Of a DNA stretch of 39,940 nucleotides, positions 16,358-24,596 are shown one piece after another (positions within the stretch are counted from its first letter, which is position 1; each line of letters opens with the position of its first letter). The notes under the pieces were generated by a model that ran no database searches, was not told the DNA's origin, and worked only from the letters and a program-made list of their open reading frames with translations. Source of the DNA: JAAZLA01 sp964560975 (GTDB lineage: Bacteria > Spirochaetota > Spirochaetia > Treponematales > Treponemataceae). The stretch is from contig CAZLNE010000005.1 of NCBI GenBank assembly GCA_964560975.1, positions 1-39,940 on the forward strand, in the 5' to 3' direction. The position numbers were made by a program, and so were the translations under genes.

Positions 16358-16858
16358 ATGAACGAAAATTTTATTATCACCCTATTAGAAAAATTTGATA
16401 CGAGTTCTGTAAAAGAACTTTTTATTGAAAAAGACGGCATAAAAATCAGTTTTAATAAAAACTGTTCTACCACAGCTAATCCTTTAGTCTTTAACACAAC
16501 AGCTGATAAAGCATTTTCAAGTGCTTCCGCGGCTCCTATGCCAAGCACTCAGGCCTCATCGACATCAAGTCCTAGTACTCCTGCTCCATCCGGCAGCGTA
16601 CCAGCAGCAGCTTCTGAAGGTGTTTTCATTAAAAGCCCTATCGTAGGTACCTTTTACCGAGCTCCCTCTCCAGATTCACCCGCCTATGCAGAAAAAGGAA
16701 AGACAGTAAAAAAAGGACAGCCCTTGTGCATTCTTGAAGCAATGAAGATGATGAATACACTTGAAGCAGAATACGATTGCGTTATTGAAGATATCCTTGC
16801 TTCTAACGGTGATCTTATTGAATTTGATCAAAATCTCTTCAAAGTAAAAAAGCTATAA
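16358..16858 (+). CDS. accB: Biotin carboxyl carrier protein of acetyl-CoA carboxylase
   Basis: AccB carries biotin between the carboxylase and transferase halves of acetyl-CoA carboxylase. It has an N-terminal helix-strand region (NFIITLLEKF...IKISF), a Pro/Ala/Ser/Thr-rich flexible linker (about residues 45-90) and a C-terminal biotinyl domain with the EAMKMM site, biotin on K130. Two starts are possible: 16328 (AAAGG about 8 nt away) and 16358 (GAGGA about 5 nt away). I prefer 16358 because the N-terminus then lines up with E. coli AccB; the longer form would add ten residues. Confidence 0.9.
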   Translation: MNENFIITLLEKFDTSSVKELFIEKDGIKISFNKNCSTTANPLVFNTTADKAFSSASAAPMPSTQASSTSSPSTPAPSGSVPAAASEGVFIKSPIVGTFYRAPSPDSPAYAEKGKTVKKGQPLCILEAMKMMNTLEAEYDCVIEDILASNGDLIEFDQNLFKVKKL

Positions 16859-16868
16859 CGAGAACACA

Positions 16869-18188
16869 ATGATAAAAAAAATTTTAATTGCAAACCGCGG
16901 CGAAATTGCAGTTCGCATTATCCGCACATGCAAAGAAATGGATATTGAAACTGTTGCGGTATATTCCCTTGCAGATAAGGATAATCTGCACGTAAAACTT
17001 GCTGACAGGGCTGTCTGCATAGGACCGGCTCCGTCTGCAAAAAGTTATCTTAACGGCGATGCGCTAATCACTGTTGCTCTGCAGACAGGATGTCAGGCAA
17101 TTCACCCGGGCGTTGGATTTTTATCTGAAAATGCAAAATTTGCCCAAAGGGTTGAAAAGGCTGGCCTCATTTGGATTGGTCCTTCAGCAAAGATAATTGA
17201 TATGCTGGGCGACAAGGTTCAAGCCCGCGCAACCGCAATTAAGGCGGGGCTTCCCATTACTCCAGGCAGCGATGGTGCAATTAAAAACAAAGAGGAAGCA
17301 ATTGAAACCGCAAAAAAATGCGGCTTCCCCGTAATCATTAAAGCAGCTTCAGGCGGCGGCGGCAAGGGTATGCGTATTGTCTACAAAAACGAAGACCTTG
17401 AAGAAAACCTCAAAATAGCATCTCGCGAGGCAGAGGCTAACTTTGCGGATGGTACCGTCTACATAGAAAAATACCTCATTAATCCCCGCCACGTTGAACT
17501 TCAAATTGTTGCAGACGGCAATGGAAACGTTGCAGTATTAGGAGAGCGGGATTGCTCAGTTCAAAAAAATCATCAAAAACTGATAGAAGAAAGCCCATCT
17601 CCTTCAGTTACGAAAGAAATGAGAGCTAAGATGACAGAAGGAGCGGTAAAACTCTTTTCGTCGCTAAAATACCGAGGGGCAGGAACCATAGAATTTCTTG
17701 TATCAGGCGGAGACTTTTACTTTATGGAAGTTAACGCCCGTATTCAGGTTGAACATCCGGTTTCCGAGTTTGTAAGCGGTACCGATATCGTACGAGAGCA
17801 AATTCTCGTATGTTCAAAGCTTCCCATGGAATCAAACTTTGAGAAGATAGAACTTAACGGCTGGTCTATTGAAACAAGGATTAATGCCCGCGCACCTGGA
17901 ACAGTGCAAAGATTGGAAGTACCAGGAGGCCTTGGAGTTCGTTTTGACAGTTTTCTCTACAACGGCTATAAGGTTCTACCCCACTATGATTCTATGATTG
18001 CTAAATTAATTGTTCATGATATTGACAGAAGCCGGGCTCTAAAAAAAATGCTGAGAGCGCTCGATGAACTCATAATCGATGGTGTTCCAACAAATATCGA
18101 GGAACAAAAGAAGATATTAGCATCAGCTAAATTTCAAAGCGGACAATTCGGTACAAGTTTGTATGCAGAATTATTTCCCTCATCCTAG
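16869..18188 (+). CDS. accC: Biotin carboxylase subunit of acetyl-CoA carboxylase
   Basis: AccC carboxylates biotin on AccB using ATP and bicarbonate. The 439-residue ATP-grasp enzyme shows KILIANRGEIAVRI, QAIHPGVGFLSEN, the glycine-rich loop SGGGGKGMRIV, QKNHQKLIEESPSP, and catalytic E287, N289 and R291 (MEVNARIQVEHP; the usual NTR is NAR). At about 340-344 it reads RINARAPGTV, where E. coli has RINAEDP..LPSPGKI: seven residues shorter between RINA and PGG. No frameshift is involved. It lies 10 nt after accB and 18 nt before accD. Confidence 0.93.
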   Translation: MIKKILIANRGEIAVRIIRTCKEMDIETVAVYSLADKDNLHVKLADRAVCIGPAPSAKSYLNGDALITVALQTGCQAIHPGVGFLSENAKFAQRVEKAGLIWIGPSAKIIDMLGDKVQARATAIKAGLPITPGSDGAIKNKEEAIETAKKCGFPVIIKAASGGGGKGMRIVYKNEDLEENLKIASREAEANFADGTVYIEKYLINPRHVELQIVADGNGNVAVLGERDCSVQKNHQKLIEESPSPSVTKEMRAKMTEGAVKLFSSLKYRGAGTIEFLVSGGDFYFMEVNARIQVEHPVSEFVSGTDIVREQILVCSKLPMESNFEKIELNGWSIETRINARAPGTVQRLEVPGGLGVRFDSFLYNGYKVLPHYDSMIAKLIVHDIDRSRALKKMLRALDELIIDGVPTNIEEQKKILASAKFQSGQFGTSLYAELFPSS

Positions 18189-18206
18189 TTTTAAAGGAGA
18201 ATTCTT

Positions 18207-18989
18207 ATGAGCATGATAGAATGTCCTCACTGTAAAGTAACCTATGAAAAAGAGGTCCTCGATACCAATCTCATGGTCTGTCCTGGATGCAGCTTCCACC
18301 TAAGAATAGGAGTTATGGACAGAATCAAATACCTTACCGACGAACATAGTTTTGAAGAACTATATAAAGACCTAAAAAGTAAAAACCCTATTGATATGGA
18401 CGGCTACGAGGAAAAACTTATTGCCGCTCAGGTAAAATCCTCAATGAAAGAAGCGGTCATTACTGGAAGAGCAAAAATTGATGGTCTTAAAGTTCTTTTA
18501 GGCATTATGTCTTTCGACTTTATGGGCGGATCAATGGGCTCAGTTGTAGGAGAAAAGATTTCCCGCATACTTCTTCAAGGAGCAAAAGAGCGGCTGCCTG
18601 TGATTGTATATGCAACATCTGGCGGAGCGCGTATGCAGGAAGGGCTCTTTTCCCTCATGCAGATGGCTAAAACATCGAGTGCTGCGGCAGAACTTGACAG
18701 AGCAGGTATACCCTTCATTGTAATGCTCTGTGACCCCACAACTGGAGGAGTAACTGCGAGTTTTGCAATGCTTGGAGATATTACCTGTGCAGAACCAGGT
18801 GCACTCATTGGTTTTGCAGGTCCGCGTGTAATCGAAGGCACCATAAGACAAAAACTACCCGAAGGATTCCAAAAAGCTGAATTCCAGCTGCAAAAAGGTT
18901 TTGTCGACTGCATCGTTCCGCGTCATGAACAGAAGGCTTTTTTCGCTAACATGATTAGAGCCCATAACTGCTGTAAATACGATAAATAG
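18207..18989 (+). CDS. accD: Acetyl-CoA carboxylase carboxyltransferase subunit beta
   Basis: AccD with AccA transfers the carboxyl group from biotin to acetyl-CoA, giving malonyl-CoA. The 260-residue protein starts with a four-cysteine zinc ribbon (C6, C9, C25, C28), followed by the crotonase-fold domain with the FMGGSMGSVVGEK and SGGARMQEG motifs (oxyanion glycines) and PTTGGVTASFA. AAAGGAG lies 7 nt before the ATG. Its stop is 11 nt before the accA start. It is somewhat shorter than E. coli AccD at the C-terminus, which is common. Confidence 0.94.
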   Translation: MSMIECPHCKVTYEKEVLDTNLMVCPGCSFHLRIGVMDRIKYLTDEHSFEELYKDLKSKNPIDMDGYEEKLIAAQVKSSMKEAVITGRAKIDGLKVLLGIMSFDFMGGSMGSVVGEKISRILLQGAKERLPVIVYATSGGARMQEGLFSLMQMAKTSSAAAELDRAGIPFIVMLCDPTTGGVTASFAMLGDITCAEPGALIGFAGPRVIEGTIRQKLPEGFQKAEFQLQKGFVDCIVPRHEQKAFFANMIRAHNCCKYDK

Positions 18990-19000
18990 TGGAGAAAAGC

Positions 19001-19924
19001 ATGAAAAATACAGAACAAGCAAAGCTTCTAGAACAGCTCGAAAAGTTCGCTAAAGAAAAAGGGCTTGATTTATCAGATGAGCTTGAGGGTATTACAAAAA
19101 AGCTTCAAAATAGTGCAGATGCTGTATCAAAAATATGGAAAAGCGTCGAACTAGCCCGACACAGTGAACGGCCGAGAACCCTCGATTACATAGAAATGAT
19201 TGTCGATAACTTTGTCGAACTCCACGGCGACCGCCACTTTGGCGACGATCTTGCAATGATTGGCGGTATAGGCTTTATTGATGGAATTCCTGTTACCGTA
19301 ATTGGAAACCAAAAGGGAAGAAACCTTAAAGAAACCATCGAAAGAAACGGAGGAATGGCAAATCCGGAAGGATACAGAAAGGCTCTTCGTCTTGCAAAAC
19401 AGGCTGAAAAATTTCACCGGCCGATTATAACCTTTATAGATACCCAGGGTGCATACCCTGGACTTGGTGCAGAAGAGCGCGGAATAGGAGAAGCTATAGC
19501 GGTTAACCTAAGAGAATTTAGTCAGCTCAAAACACCGGTTATCTGTATTATCATTGGGGAAGGCGGCTCAGGCGGTGCCTTAGGTATTGGTGTCGGCGAT
19601 AAAATCTACATGATGGAAAACGCCATTTATTCAGTAATATCGCCCGAAGGCTGTGCATCTATTCTTTTACGCGACTCAACTCGTGCAAAAGATGCCGCAG
19701 TAATGATGAAAATTACCAGCCGTGAAGTTCTGGCACTCAAGGTTATTAATGGTGTTATAAAAGAGCCGGTAGATGGTGCTCACACAGATCCAAAAGCTGC
19801 ATCAGATGCTCTTAAAGCAAGAATTGTAACAGATCTTAAAGATTTAATGAAAAGAACACCTGCTGTTCTTGTAAAATATCGAAATAGAAAAATACGTGAA
19901 ATGGGCTTTTTCTCAGAAGAATAA
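19001..19924 (+). CDS. accA: Acetyl-CoA carboxylase carboxyltransferase subunit alpha
   Basis: Partner of AccD in the carboxyltransferase. The 307-residue protein has an N-terminal helical region (KLLEQLEKF...ISKIWKSVELARH), then the core: RPRTLDYIEMIVDNFVELHGDR, GNQKGRNLKE, NPEGYRKALRLA, DTQGAYPG, GEGGSGGALGIG and SPEGCASIL. I start at 19001 because GGAG lies 6 nt upstream; a GTG at 18989 overlaps the accD stop and is less likely. It is the last gene of the fab-acc operon, followed by a terminator. Confidence 0.94.
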   Translation: MKNTEQAKLLEQLEKFAKEKGLDLSDELEGITKKLQNSADAVSKIWKSVELARHSERPRTLDYIEMIVDNFVELHGDRHFGDDLAMIGGIGFIDGIPVTVIGNQKGRNLKETIERNGGMANPEGYRKALRLAKQAEKFHRPIITFIDTQGAYPGLGAEERGIGEAIAVNLREFSQLKTPVICIIIGEGGSGGALGIGVGDKIYMMENAIYSVISPEGCASILLRDSTRAKDAAVMMKITSREVLALKVINGVIKEPVDGAHTDPKAASDALKARIVTDLKDLMKRTPAVLVKYRNRKIREMGFFSEE

Positions 19925-19943
19925 GCTGGTTTTTAAAAAAATC

Positions 19944-20010
19944 AAGCGGGACGGCTGTGACGTATGAAACCTGCAAACCTTCCATACGCTGCCTGCTGCC
20001 CCGCTTTTTT
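19944..20010. terminator. Structured bidirectional terminator between accA and purD
   Basis: AAGCGGG (19944-19950) pairs with CCCGCTT (20000-20006), followed by a T-run (20005-20010). On the minus strand the same stem is followed by GATTTTTTT, so it can serve purD too. The 49-nt loop holds a second perfect stem, CGTATG (19961-19966) with CATACG (19983-19988), giving a two-tier structure. Confidence 0.7.
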
Positions 20011-20077
20011 ATCTCGTTATATAACATCAATCATACATATACTATAACGTTTACTATCAATTAAATTTCTTACAAAC

Positions 20078-21421
20078 TCAAACGCCTAAACTGCCGGATT
20101 CTGCAGCGCCCGCTAAACCTATATCCTTCCTGTAAAACATATCGGTAAAGTGTACTGCTTCCAAAGCCTTATAAGAAGAAGCCCTCGCTTGTTCAAAGGT
20201 TGAACCAACACTTGAGGCACATAATACACGACCACCTGAAGTCTTGAGGGTACCATTATCATCAATAGCGCCTGCAATAAAAATCTTAGCCCCCTCTTTT
20301 TCGGCCGCCTGTTCTTGTATTGATATGCTATATCCTTTTTTATATGACTGCGGATATCCGCCTGAGACCACAACCGGGGCACAGACAAAGCCCTTTTTCC
20401 AGGTAAACTCAAAATCTTTTAGAGTACCGTCTATAATGGCATTACACATTGAGGCAAAATCAAAATTCATAAGAGGTAATACGGCCTGTGTTTCAGGATC
20501 GCCTAAGCGGACATTGTATTCAAGAAGTCTAGGACCATCTTTTGTAAGCATCAGTCCGAAAAAAATAAAACCACGATAGTCCATTTTTTCGGCAATCAAG
20601 CCTTTCAAGGTTGGTTCTAAAATATGCTTGTGAAATAGTTCCAAATCTTTTTCGGTGACATCACTCACAGGAGCGACAGCACCCATGCCGCCTGTATTGG
20701 GTCCTTTTGCGCCATCCAGTAATCTTTTATGGTCCCGTGCTGAGACAAATGGTTTTATACAGGCTGCACCTGAGGAAGCGCTTTTTTCTGTAACGCTCAC
20801 CGCAGCAAGAATTGATATTTCTACACCCTGAAGATACTCTTCTAGAACAACCTTAGTTCCTGCATCTCCAAGAGTTTTATCGTTCATAAAATTTTCAATT
20901 GCTTCATGTGCAGTTTTTACATCGGCTGCAACAACAACACCCTTGCCTGCCGCCAAACCATCTGCCTTTACAACAATGGGAGCACCTATTTTATCTATAT
21001 AGGTGTGTGCGTCATCAGCGTTTATAAAGGTTTCACTTTTTGCACAGGAGACGCCGTAGTTTTTCATAAAAATCTTAGATAGATCTTTACTACCTTCAAG
21101 TGCTGCGCCCTTTGACTTTGGTCCTACCACAGGAATGCCTATGTCCCAAAGCTGGTCTGAAATACCCGCAACAAGAGGATCCTCCGGGCCTATTACCGCA
21201 ATATCAACATTTTCGAAGGCTGCAACCTGAGCTATAGCATCGATGCCCTGCAGACCTTCTGTATATTCGCAATCCGCCGGATTTATATTTATACACTTTC
21301 CTTCATGAGCTGTACCGCCGTTTCCAGGAATACAAACAATCTGTGATACAAGAGGACTTTTTGCCAAAGCCCAGCTAATAGCGTGCTCTCTGCCGCCCGA
21401 ACCAATAACTGCTACTTTCAT
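20078..21421 (-). CDS. purD: Phosphoribosylamine-glycine ligase
   Basis: PurD makes glycinamide ribonucleotide from phosphoribosylamine, glycine and ATP, the second step of purine synthesis. The 447-residue ATP-grasp protein has MKVAVIGSGGREHAISWAL at the N-terminus, GPEDPLVAGI, KADGLAAGKGVV (ATP-binding), GPNTGGMGA, YRGFIFFGLM and LEYNVRLGDPETQ. It stands alone, with no other pur genes beside it. No Shine-Dalgarno precedes the ATG; a TATACT (21429-21434) ends 7 nt before it, suggesting a leaderless transcript. It is convergent with accA. Confidence 0.95.
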   Translation of the reverse strand: MKVAVIGSGGREHAISWALAKSPLVSQIVCIPGNGGTAHEGKCININPADCEYTEGLQGIDAIAQVAAFENVDIAVIGPEDPLVAGISDQLWDIGIPVVGPKSKGAALEGSKDLSKIFMKNYGVSCAKSETFINADDAHTYIDKIGAPIVVKADGLAAGKGVVVAADVKTAHEAIENFMNDKTLGDAGTKVVLEEYLQGVEISILAAVSVTEKSASSGAACIKPFVSARDHKRLLDGAKGPNTGGMGAVAPVSDVTEKDLELFHKHILEPTLKGLIAEKMDYRGFIFFGLMLTKDGPRLLEYNVRLGDPETQAVLPLMNFDFASMCNAIIDGTLKDFEFTWKKGFVCAPVVVSGGYPQSYKKGYSISIQEQAAEKEGAKIFIAGAIDDNGTLKTSGGRVLCASSVGSTFEQARASSYKALEAVHFTDMFYRKDIGLAGAAESGSLGV

Positions 21422-21428
21422 GTTTTAG

Positions 21429-21434
21429 AGTATA
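21429..21434 (-). promoter_or_regulatory. Candidate -10 of purD at leaderless distance
   Basis: TATACT on the minus strand, five of six matches to the -10 consensus, ending 7 nt before the purD ATG; transcription would begin at or next to the start codon. The -35 (GAATTT at 17 nt) is poor, so this is tentative. Confidence 0.35.
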
Positions 21435-21478
21435 CAATAAAAGAAGTGCTAAATTCTACCGGTGAACTTTATAAATAG

Positions 21479-21505
21479 AAAAAGCCGCCTCGTATTGGCG
21501 GCTTT
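21479..21505 (-). terminator. Terminator of the TspO-related gene
   Basis: Perfect 9-bp stem AAAGCCGCC (21481-21489) / GGCGGCTTT (21497-21505) with a 7-nt loop. On the minus strand the stem runs into five T (21479-21483), 20 nt after the stop of the upstream minus-strand gene. Confidence 0.85.
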
Positions 21506-21524
21506 GTATGCGTAAGCTGCAGCT

Positions 21525-22316
21525 TTACTTATGGGCTTTAGAAGGAAATACGGTAAAACGATTTTGTATAAACACTAAAAGTGCAAGAGCCGCTAAAACG
21601 GCTGTACCTATAAGAGAAACGGTTTGAAGGTTTGCATATTGCCCTTTAAATCCATTGGGAGATTGTAAAAATTGAAAAATACCAAAGAAGGCCCAGGCTA
21701 AAGGAAGAGGGAATACTGCATTACGGACTTTCAGATTTACAGCAAAAACAAGTACTACTGCAATAATAAGCATTATGATTGCCCATGTTTCAGAAGGCAG
21801 TCCAAAACCGTTCCATTGTAATTTCACAAGAGAGGCCGATATATTGACCACTGTTGCTATAAACAGCCATCCTGTGTACAAGCCGAAGGTTACAGGCAGC
21901 AAAAAGCGCTTACCGGTTTGAATATTTTTTAACTTAAGACAAAGCAGGGTTAATGTTACAACGAAACCTATGATGAATAAAGCCGACACCTCAACTAGAA
22001 CAAAAGAAAAGGTAACTATCCATGCAATGTTTAAGACGCAGCTAATTCTAAAAAGCAGAGTTATGTCATCTATAGCTTTTTGGTAATACGCGTCATCCTT
22101 TTTTACTATCATTACAATTATTGAGGCAATTAATAGTACATAAAGAAGACTCCAAATACTGAATGTTGAGGGGCTTGGTGTGATTAATGTTATATACATG
22201 TCCGAAATCTCTTTTTGAGATAATCCATTAATCAGGCCAAAAGCGCCTAAAGCATTAACAATAAGAGTAGCTAACAAAAATAATCCATTAATAGATGCTT
22301 GTGCTCTTCTACTCAT
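21525..22316 (-). CDS. TspO/MBR-related multi-pass membrane protein
   Basis: A 263-residue very hydrophobic protein with about eight predicted membrane segments. Three stretches resemble the TspO/MBR (tryptophan-rich sensory) family: PSPSTFSIWSLLYVLL at about 47-62, NIAWIVTF near 97-104, and PVTFGLYTGWLFIATVVN around 145-162, in the family's order. It is longer than classical TspO (about 160 residues), with an extra C-terminal membrane region, like the longer bacterial members. TspO binds tetrapyrroles or steroids in other organisms; I cannot assign a ligand. A clear promoter, GGAGG 6 nt before the ATG and its own terminator make it a single-gene unit. Confidence 0.6.
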   Translation of the reverse strand: MSRRAQASINGLFLLATLIVNALGAFGLINGLSQKEISDMYITLITPSPSTFSIWSLLYVLLIASIIVMIVKKDDAYYQKAIDDITLLFRISCVLNIAWIVTFSFVLVEVSALFIIGFVVTLTLLCLKLKNIQTGKRFLLPVTFGLYTGWLFIATVVNISASLVKLQWNGFGLPSETWAIIMLIIAVVLVFAVNLKVRNAVFPLPLAWAFFGIFQFLQSPNGFKGQYANLQTVSLIGTAVLAALALLVFIQNRFTVFPSKAHK

Positions 22317-22342
22317 AATTATCCTCCATAGATAACAAGCAA

Positions 22343-22371
22343 AGTATATAACTGATATTTCAAATTAGCAA
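22343..22371 (-). promoter_or_regulatory. Promoter of the TspO-related gene
   Basis: On the minus strand TTGCTA (22366-22371), 17 nt, TATACT (22343-22348); a GGAGG follows at 22323-22327, 6 nt before the ATG. Confidence 0.65.
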
Positions 22372-22428
22372 GAGATTAATAATGAGAATCACAAGCAGCA
22401 GCACATTAGAACATAGTTTAAAAAGCAT

Positions 22429-22465
22429 AAAAAAATGGATATTCTGATTACTCAAAATATCCATT
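22429..22465 (-). terminator. Terminator of ftsH
   Basis: Perfect 10-bp stem AATGGATATT (22434-22443) / AATATCCATT (22456-22465) with a 12-nt loop, followed on the minus strand by a run of seven T (22429-22435), just downstream of the ftsH stop. Confidence 0.85.
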
Positions 22466-22469
22466 GCAA

Positions 22470-24446
22470 TTAATCCTGTTTATGTACAGACAGTTCTTTT
22501 TCACCAAGATTCTGTTCCGCTTCAATAATCTTTTTGAACTCGGAACCGTCAATCGTTTCTTTTTCAAGAAGACGCTTCGCTATATAGTCCATGATTTGAC
22601 GTTTTTCGCCAAGCATCTTTGTAACATGCTCATAACGTTCAGCCATGAGCCGTGATATTTCTGAATCGATATAGGTTTGGGTTGTTTCTGAATACTCACG
22701 AACCAGCTGTGGTTCACCCATACCGTATCCGCTGCCGCGCTGCGATAGCACAACGTTCTGAAATTTCTCGCTCATACCGTAATCAGTAATCATACGGCGC
22801 AGAATATCAGTTGCACGCTGAAGATCATTACCGGCTCCTGTTGATATTTCGTTAAACTGAAGCCTTTCTGCAACGCGCCCGCCTAAAAGTACATCAACCT
22901 CTCCCAAAAGCTCTTTTTGAGTTCTTAAGTATCGGTCTTCTTCCGGCATCTGCATTGTGTATCCAAGAGCTGCTATACCACGCGGTATAATTGATATTTT
23001 ATGCACCTTGTCGGCACCCTCTGTAAAGGCAGCGGCAAGCGCATGACCTGTTTCATGATAGGCTACAATTTTTCGTTCATTTTCTTTAATAACACGGGTT
23101 TTCTTCTGAAGGCCTGCAATTGCCTTTTCTACAGCCTCATTAAAGTCCGGCATAGAAACAAGCTTTCTTCCGCCTCGAACAGCAAGAAGTGCCGCTTCAT
23201 TTACAACATTTGCCAAATCTGCACCGGCAAAGCCTGAGGTTGTGCGGGCAACAGCATTAAGATCTACATCACTGCCAAGTTTTACAGATTTTGCATGTAT
23301 TTTTAAGATTGCTTCACGGCCTATAACGTCAGGACGGTCAACAACAACCTGGCGGTCAAAACGGCCAGGGCGCAAAAGAGCCGGGTCCAAAACATCAGGT
23401 CTATTTGTTGCTGCAAGCAGAATTAAACCATTTGAGTTATCAAAACCGTCCATTTCAACAAGAAGCTGATTGAGGGTCTGCTCGCGCTCGTCGTTTCCGC
23501 CAATATTATTTACCCGGCTTTTACCTATAGCATCAAGCTCGTCGATGAAAACAATACAGGGTGCCTTATCGCGGGCTTGCTTAAAAAGGTCACGAACACG
23601 ACTCGCACCGACACCAACAAACATTTCTACAAAGTCCGAACCGGAAATTCTAAAGAATGGAACACCAGCCTCCCCTGCAACAGCGCGGGCAAGAAGGGTT
23701 TTACCAGTTCCAGGAGGTCCAACCAAAAGAACACCTTTTGGAATTTTACCGCCAATATCAGTATATTTTTTAGGCGACTTCAAAAAGTCTACAACTTCTA
23801 CTAATTCTTCTTTTGCTTCATCTACACCTGCTACATCATCAAAACGGGTTTTAACCTTTCCCTCTTCTACTGCTGCAGTTTTTGTCTGTCCTGCAGAGAA
23901 GATGCTTCCGCCAAGACCGCCGCCCATTTTCTTAAACAAAAGACGCCACATTAGGAAAATAAAACCAAAGGGAAGAACCCATTGAAGCAAAAATTCGAGA
24001 ATGAAGTTTCGCTGTGTAACGGTGGCCTTATATATGACGCCATTTTCATCAAGAAACGCTAAAAATCCCTCTGTCCATATAGCTGCAGTCTTATAGGATT
24101 TTCGTCCCTGCACATCCTGTGAAAAAAGCGTATTTGTGTTTATAGCAGATGTTCTTTCACCCGGACCGTAACCTATAAAATAGCTCTCGCCTAGTTCAAC
24201 TTCAACAATCTGACCGGTTTGAATAAGTTGTTTAAATTGTGTAAAATCTATGGTAGAATCTGTACGGGTCATGAAAAAAACGTTTATAATAGTAGTCAGT
24301 ACAAGAATACCAAGAAGTATCGCCCAAAATGGTATTTTAGGATTTTTTCCCTTGGGATCACCTTTCTTTGGAGGTTCTGATGATAACTTGAAAAAGTCAA
24401 ACGGATCTTTTTCATTTTTATTTTTTTTATTATCGTTGTCGCTCAC
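22470..24446 (-). CDS. ftsH: ATP-dependent zinc metalloprotease FtsH
   Basis: FtsH is a membrane-anchored AAA+ protease that degrades misfolded membrane proteins and regulatory proteins. The 658-residue protein has a charged cytoplasmic N-terminus, membrane segments at about 41-58 and 151-171 with the periplasmic domain between, Walker A GPPGTGKT (243-250), Walker B FIDELDAIG, the second region of homology (ATNRPDVLDPALLRPGRFDR) and the zinc site HETGH (464-468). The start is GTG at 24446, with GGAGG 5 nt upstream. It has its own terminator and is divergent from fliS. Confidence 0.96.
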   Translation of the reverse strand: MSDNDNKKNKNEKDPFDFFKLSSEPPKKGDPKGKNPKIPFWAILLGILVLTTIINVFFMTRTDSTIDFTQFKQLIQTGQIVEVELGESYFIGYGPGERTSAINTNTLFSQDVQGRKSYKTAAIWTEGFLAFLDENGVIYKATVTQRNFILEFLLQWVLPFGFIFLMWRLLFKKMGGGLGGSIFSAGQTKTAAVEEGKVKTRFDDVAGVDEAKEELVEVVDFLKSPKKYTDIGGKIPKGVLLVGPPGTGKTLLARAVAGEAGVPFFRISGSDFVEMFVGVGASRVRDLFKQARDKAPCIVFIDELDAIGKSRVNNIGGNDEREQTLNQLLVEMDGFDNSNGLILLAATNRPDVLDPALLRPGRFDRQVVVDRPDVIGREAILKIHAKSVKLGSDVDLNAVARTTSGFAGADLANVVNEAALLAVRGGRKLVSMPDFNEAVEKAIAGLQKKTRVIKENERKIVAYHETGHALAAAFTEGADKVHKISIIPRGIAALGYTMQMPEEDRYLRTQKELLGEVDVLLGGRVAERLQFNEISTGAGNDLQRATDILRRMITDYGMSEKFQNVVLSQRGSGYGMGEPQLVREYSETTQTYIDSEISRLMAERYEHVTKMLGEKRQIMDYIAKRLLEKETIDGSEFKKIIEAEQNLGEKELSVHKQD

Positions 24447-24477
24447 TAAGGCCTCCAGAATTGCTTTGAATACTTAA

Positions 24478-24506
24478 AATATACGGAAAAAATGAGGTTT
24501 AGTCGA
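24478..24506 (-). promoter_or_regulatory. Candidate promoter of ftsH
   Basis: On the minus strand TCGACT (24501-24506), 17 nt, TATATT (24478-24483), 32 nt before the GTG start. The -35 matches four of six consensus bases. Confidence 0.4.
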
Positions 24507-24537
24507 GTAAAATATTTTTTTTTATTTTTTTTTTGGC

Positions 24538-24565
24538 TAATGTACCATTTGCAAAAAACCGATAC
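24538..24565 (+). promoter_or_regulatory. Candidate sigma-28 (flagellar) promoter of fliS
   Basis: TAAT (24538-24541), 16 nt, ACCGATAC (24558-24565). The second element matches six of eight bases of the flagellar sigma-28 -10, GCCGATAA. It lies 31 nt upstream of fliS, after a long T-rich tract. Gene context makes it plausible; the -35 is weak. Confidence 0.4.
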
Positions 24566-24596
24566 TTGTACATAGATTCTATGGGAGGATTTTTTT

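Noticed and set aside
23001..23985. Plus-strand open frames of 75-171 residues opposite ftsH
   Set aside because: They are antisense to a strongly conserved AAA+ protease region, have no ribosome binding site or family resemblance, and look compositional.
24511..24535. Long T-rich tract as a terminator
   Set aside because: No stem precedes it on either strand; it lies in the divergent ftsH/fliS promoter region and is better seen as AT-rich upstream sequence.
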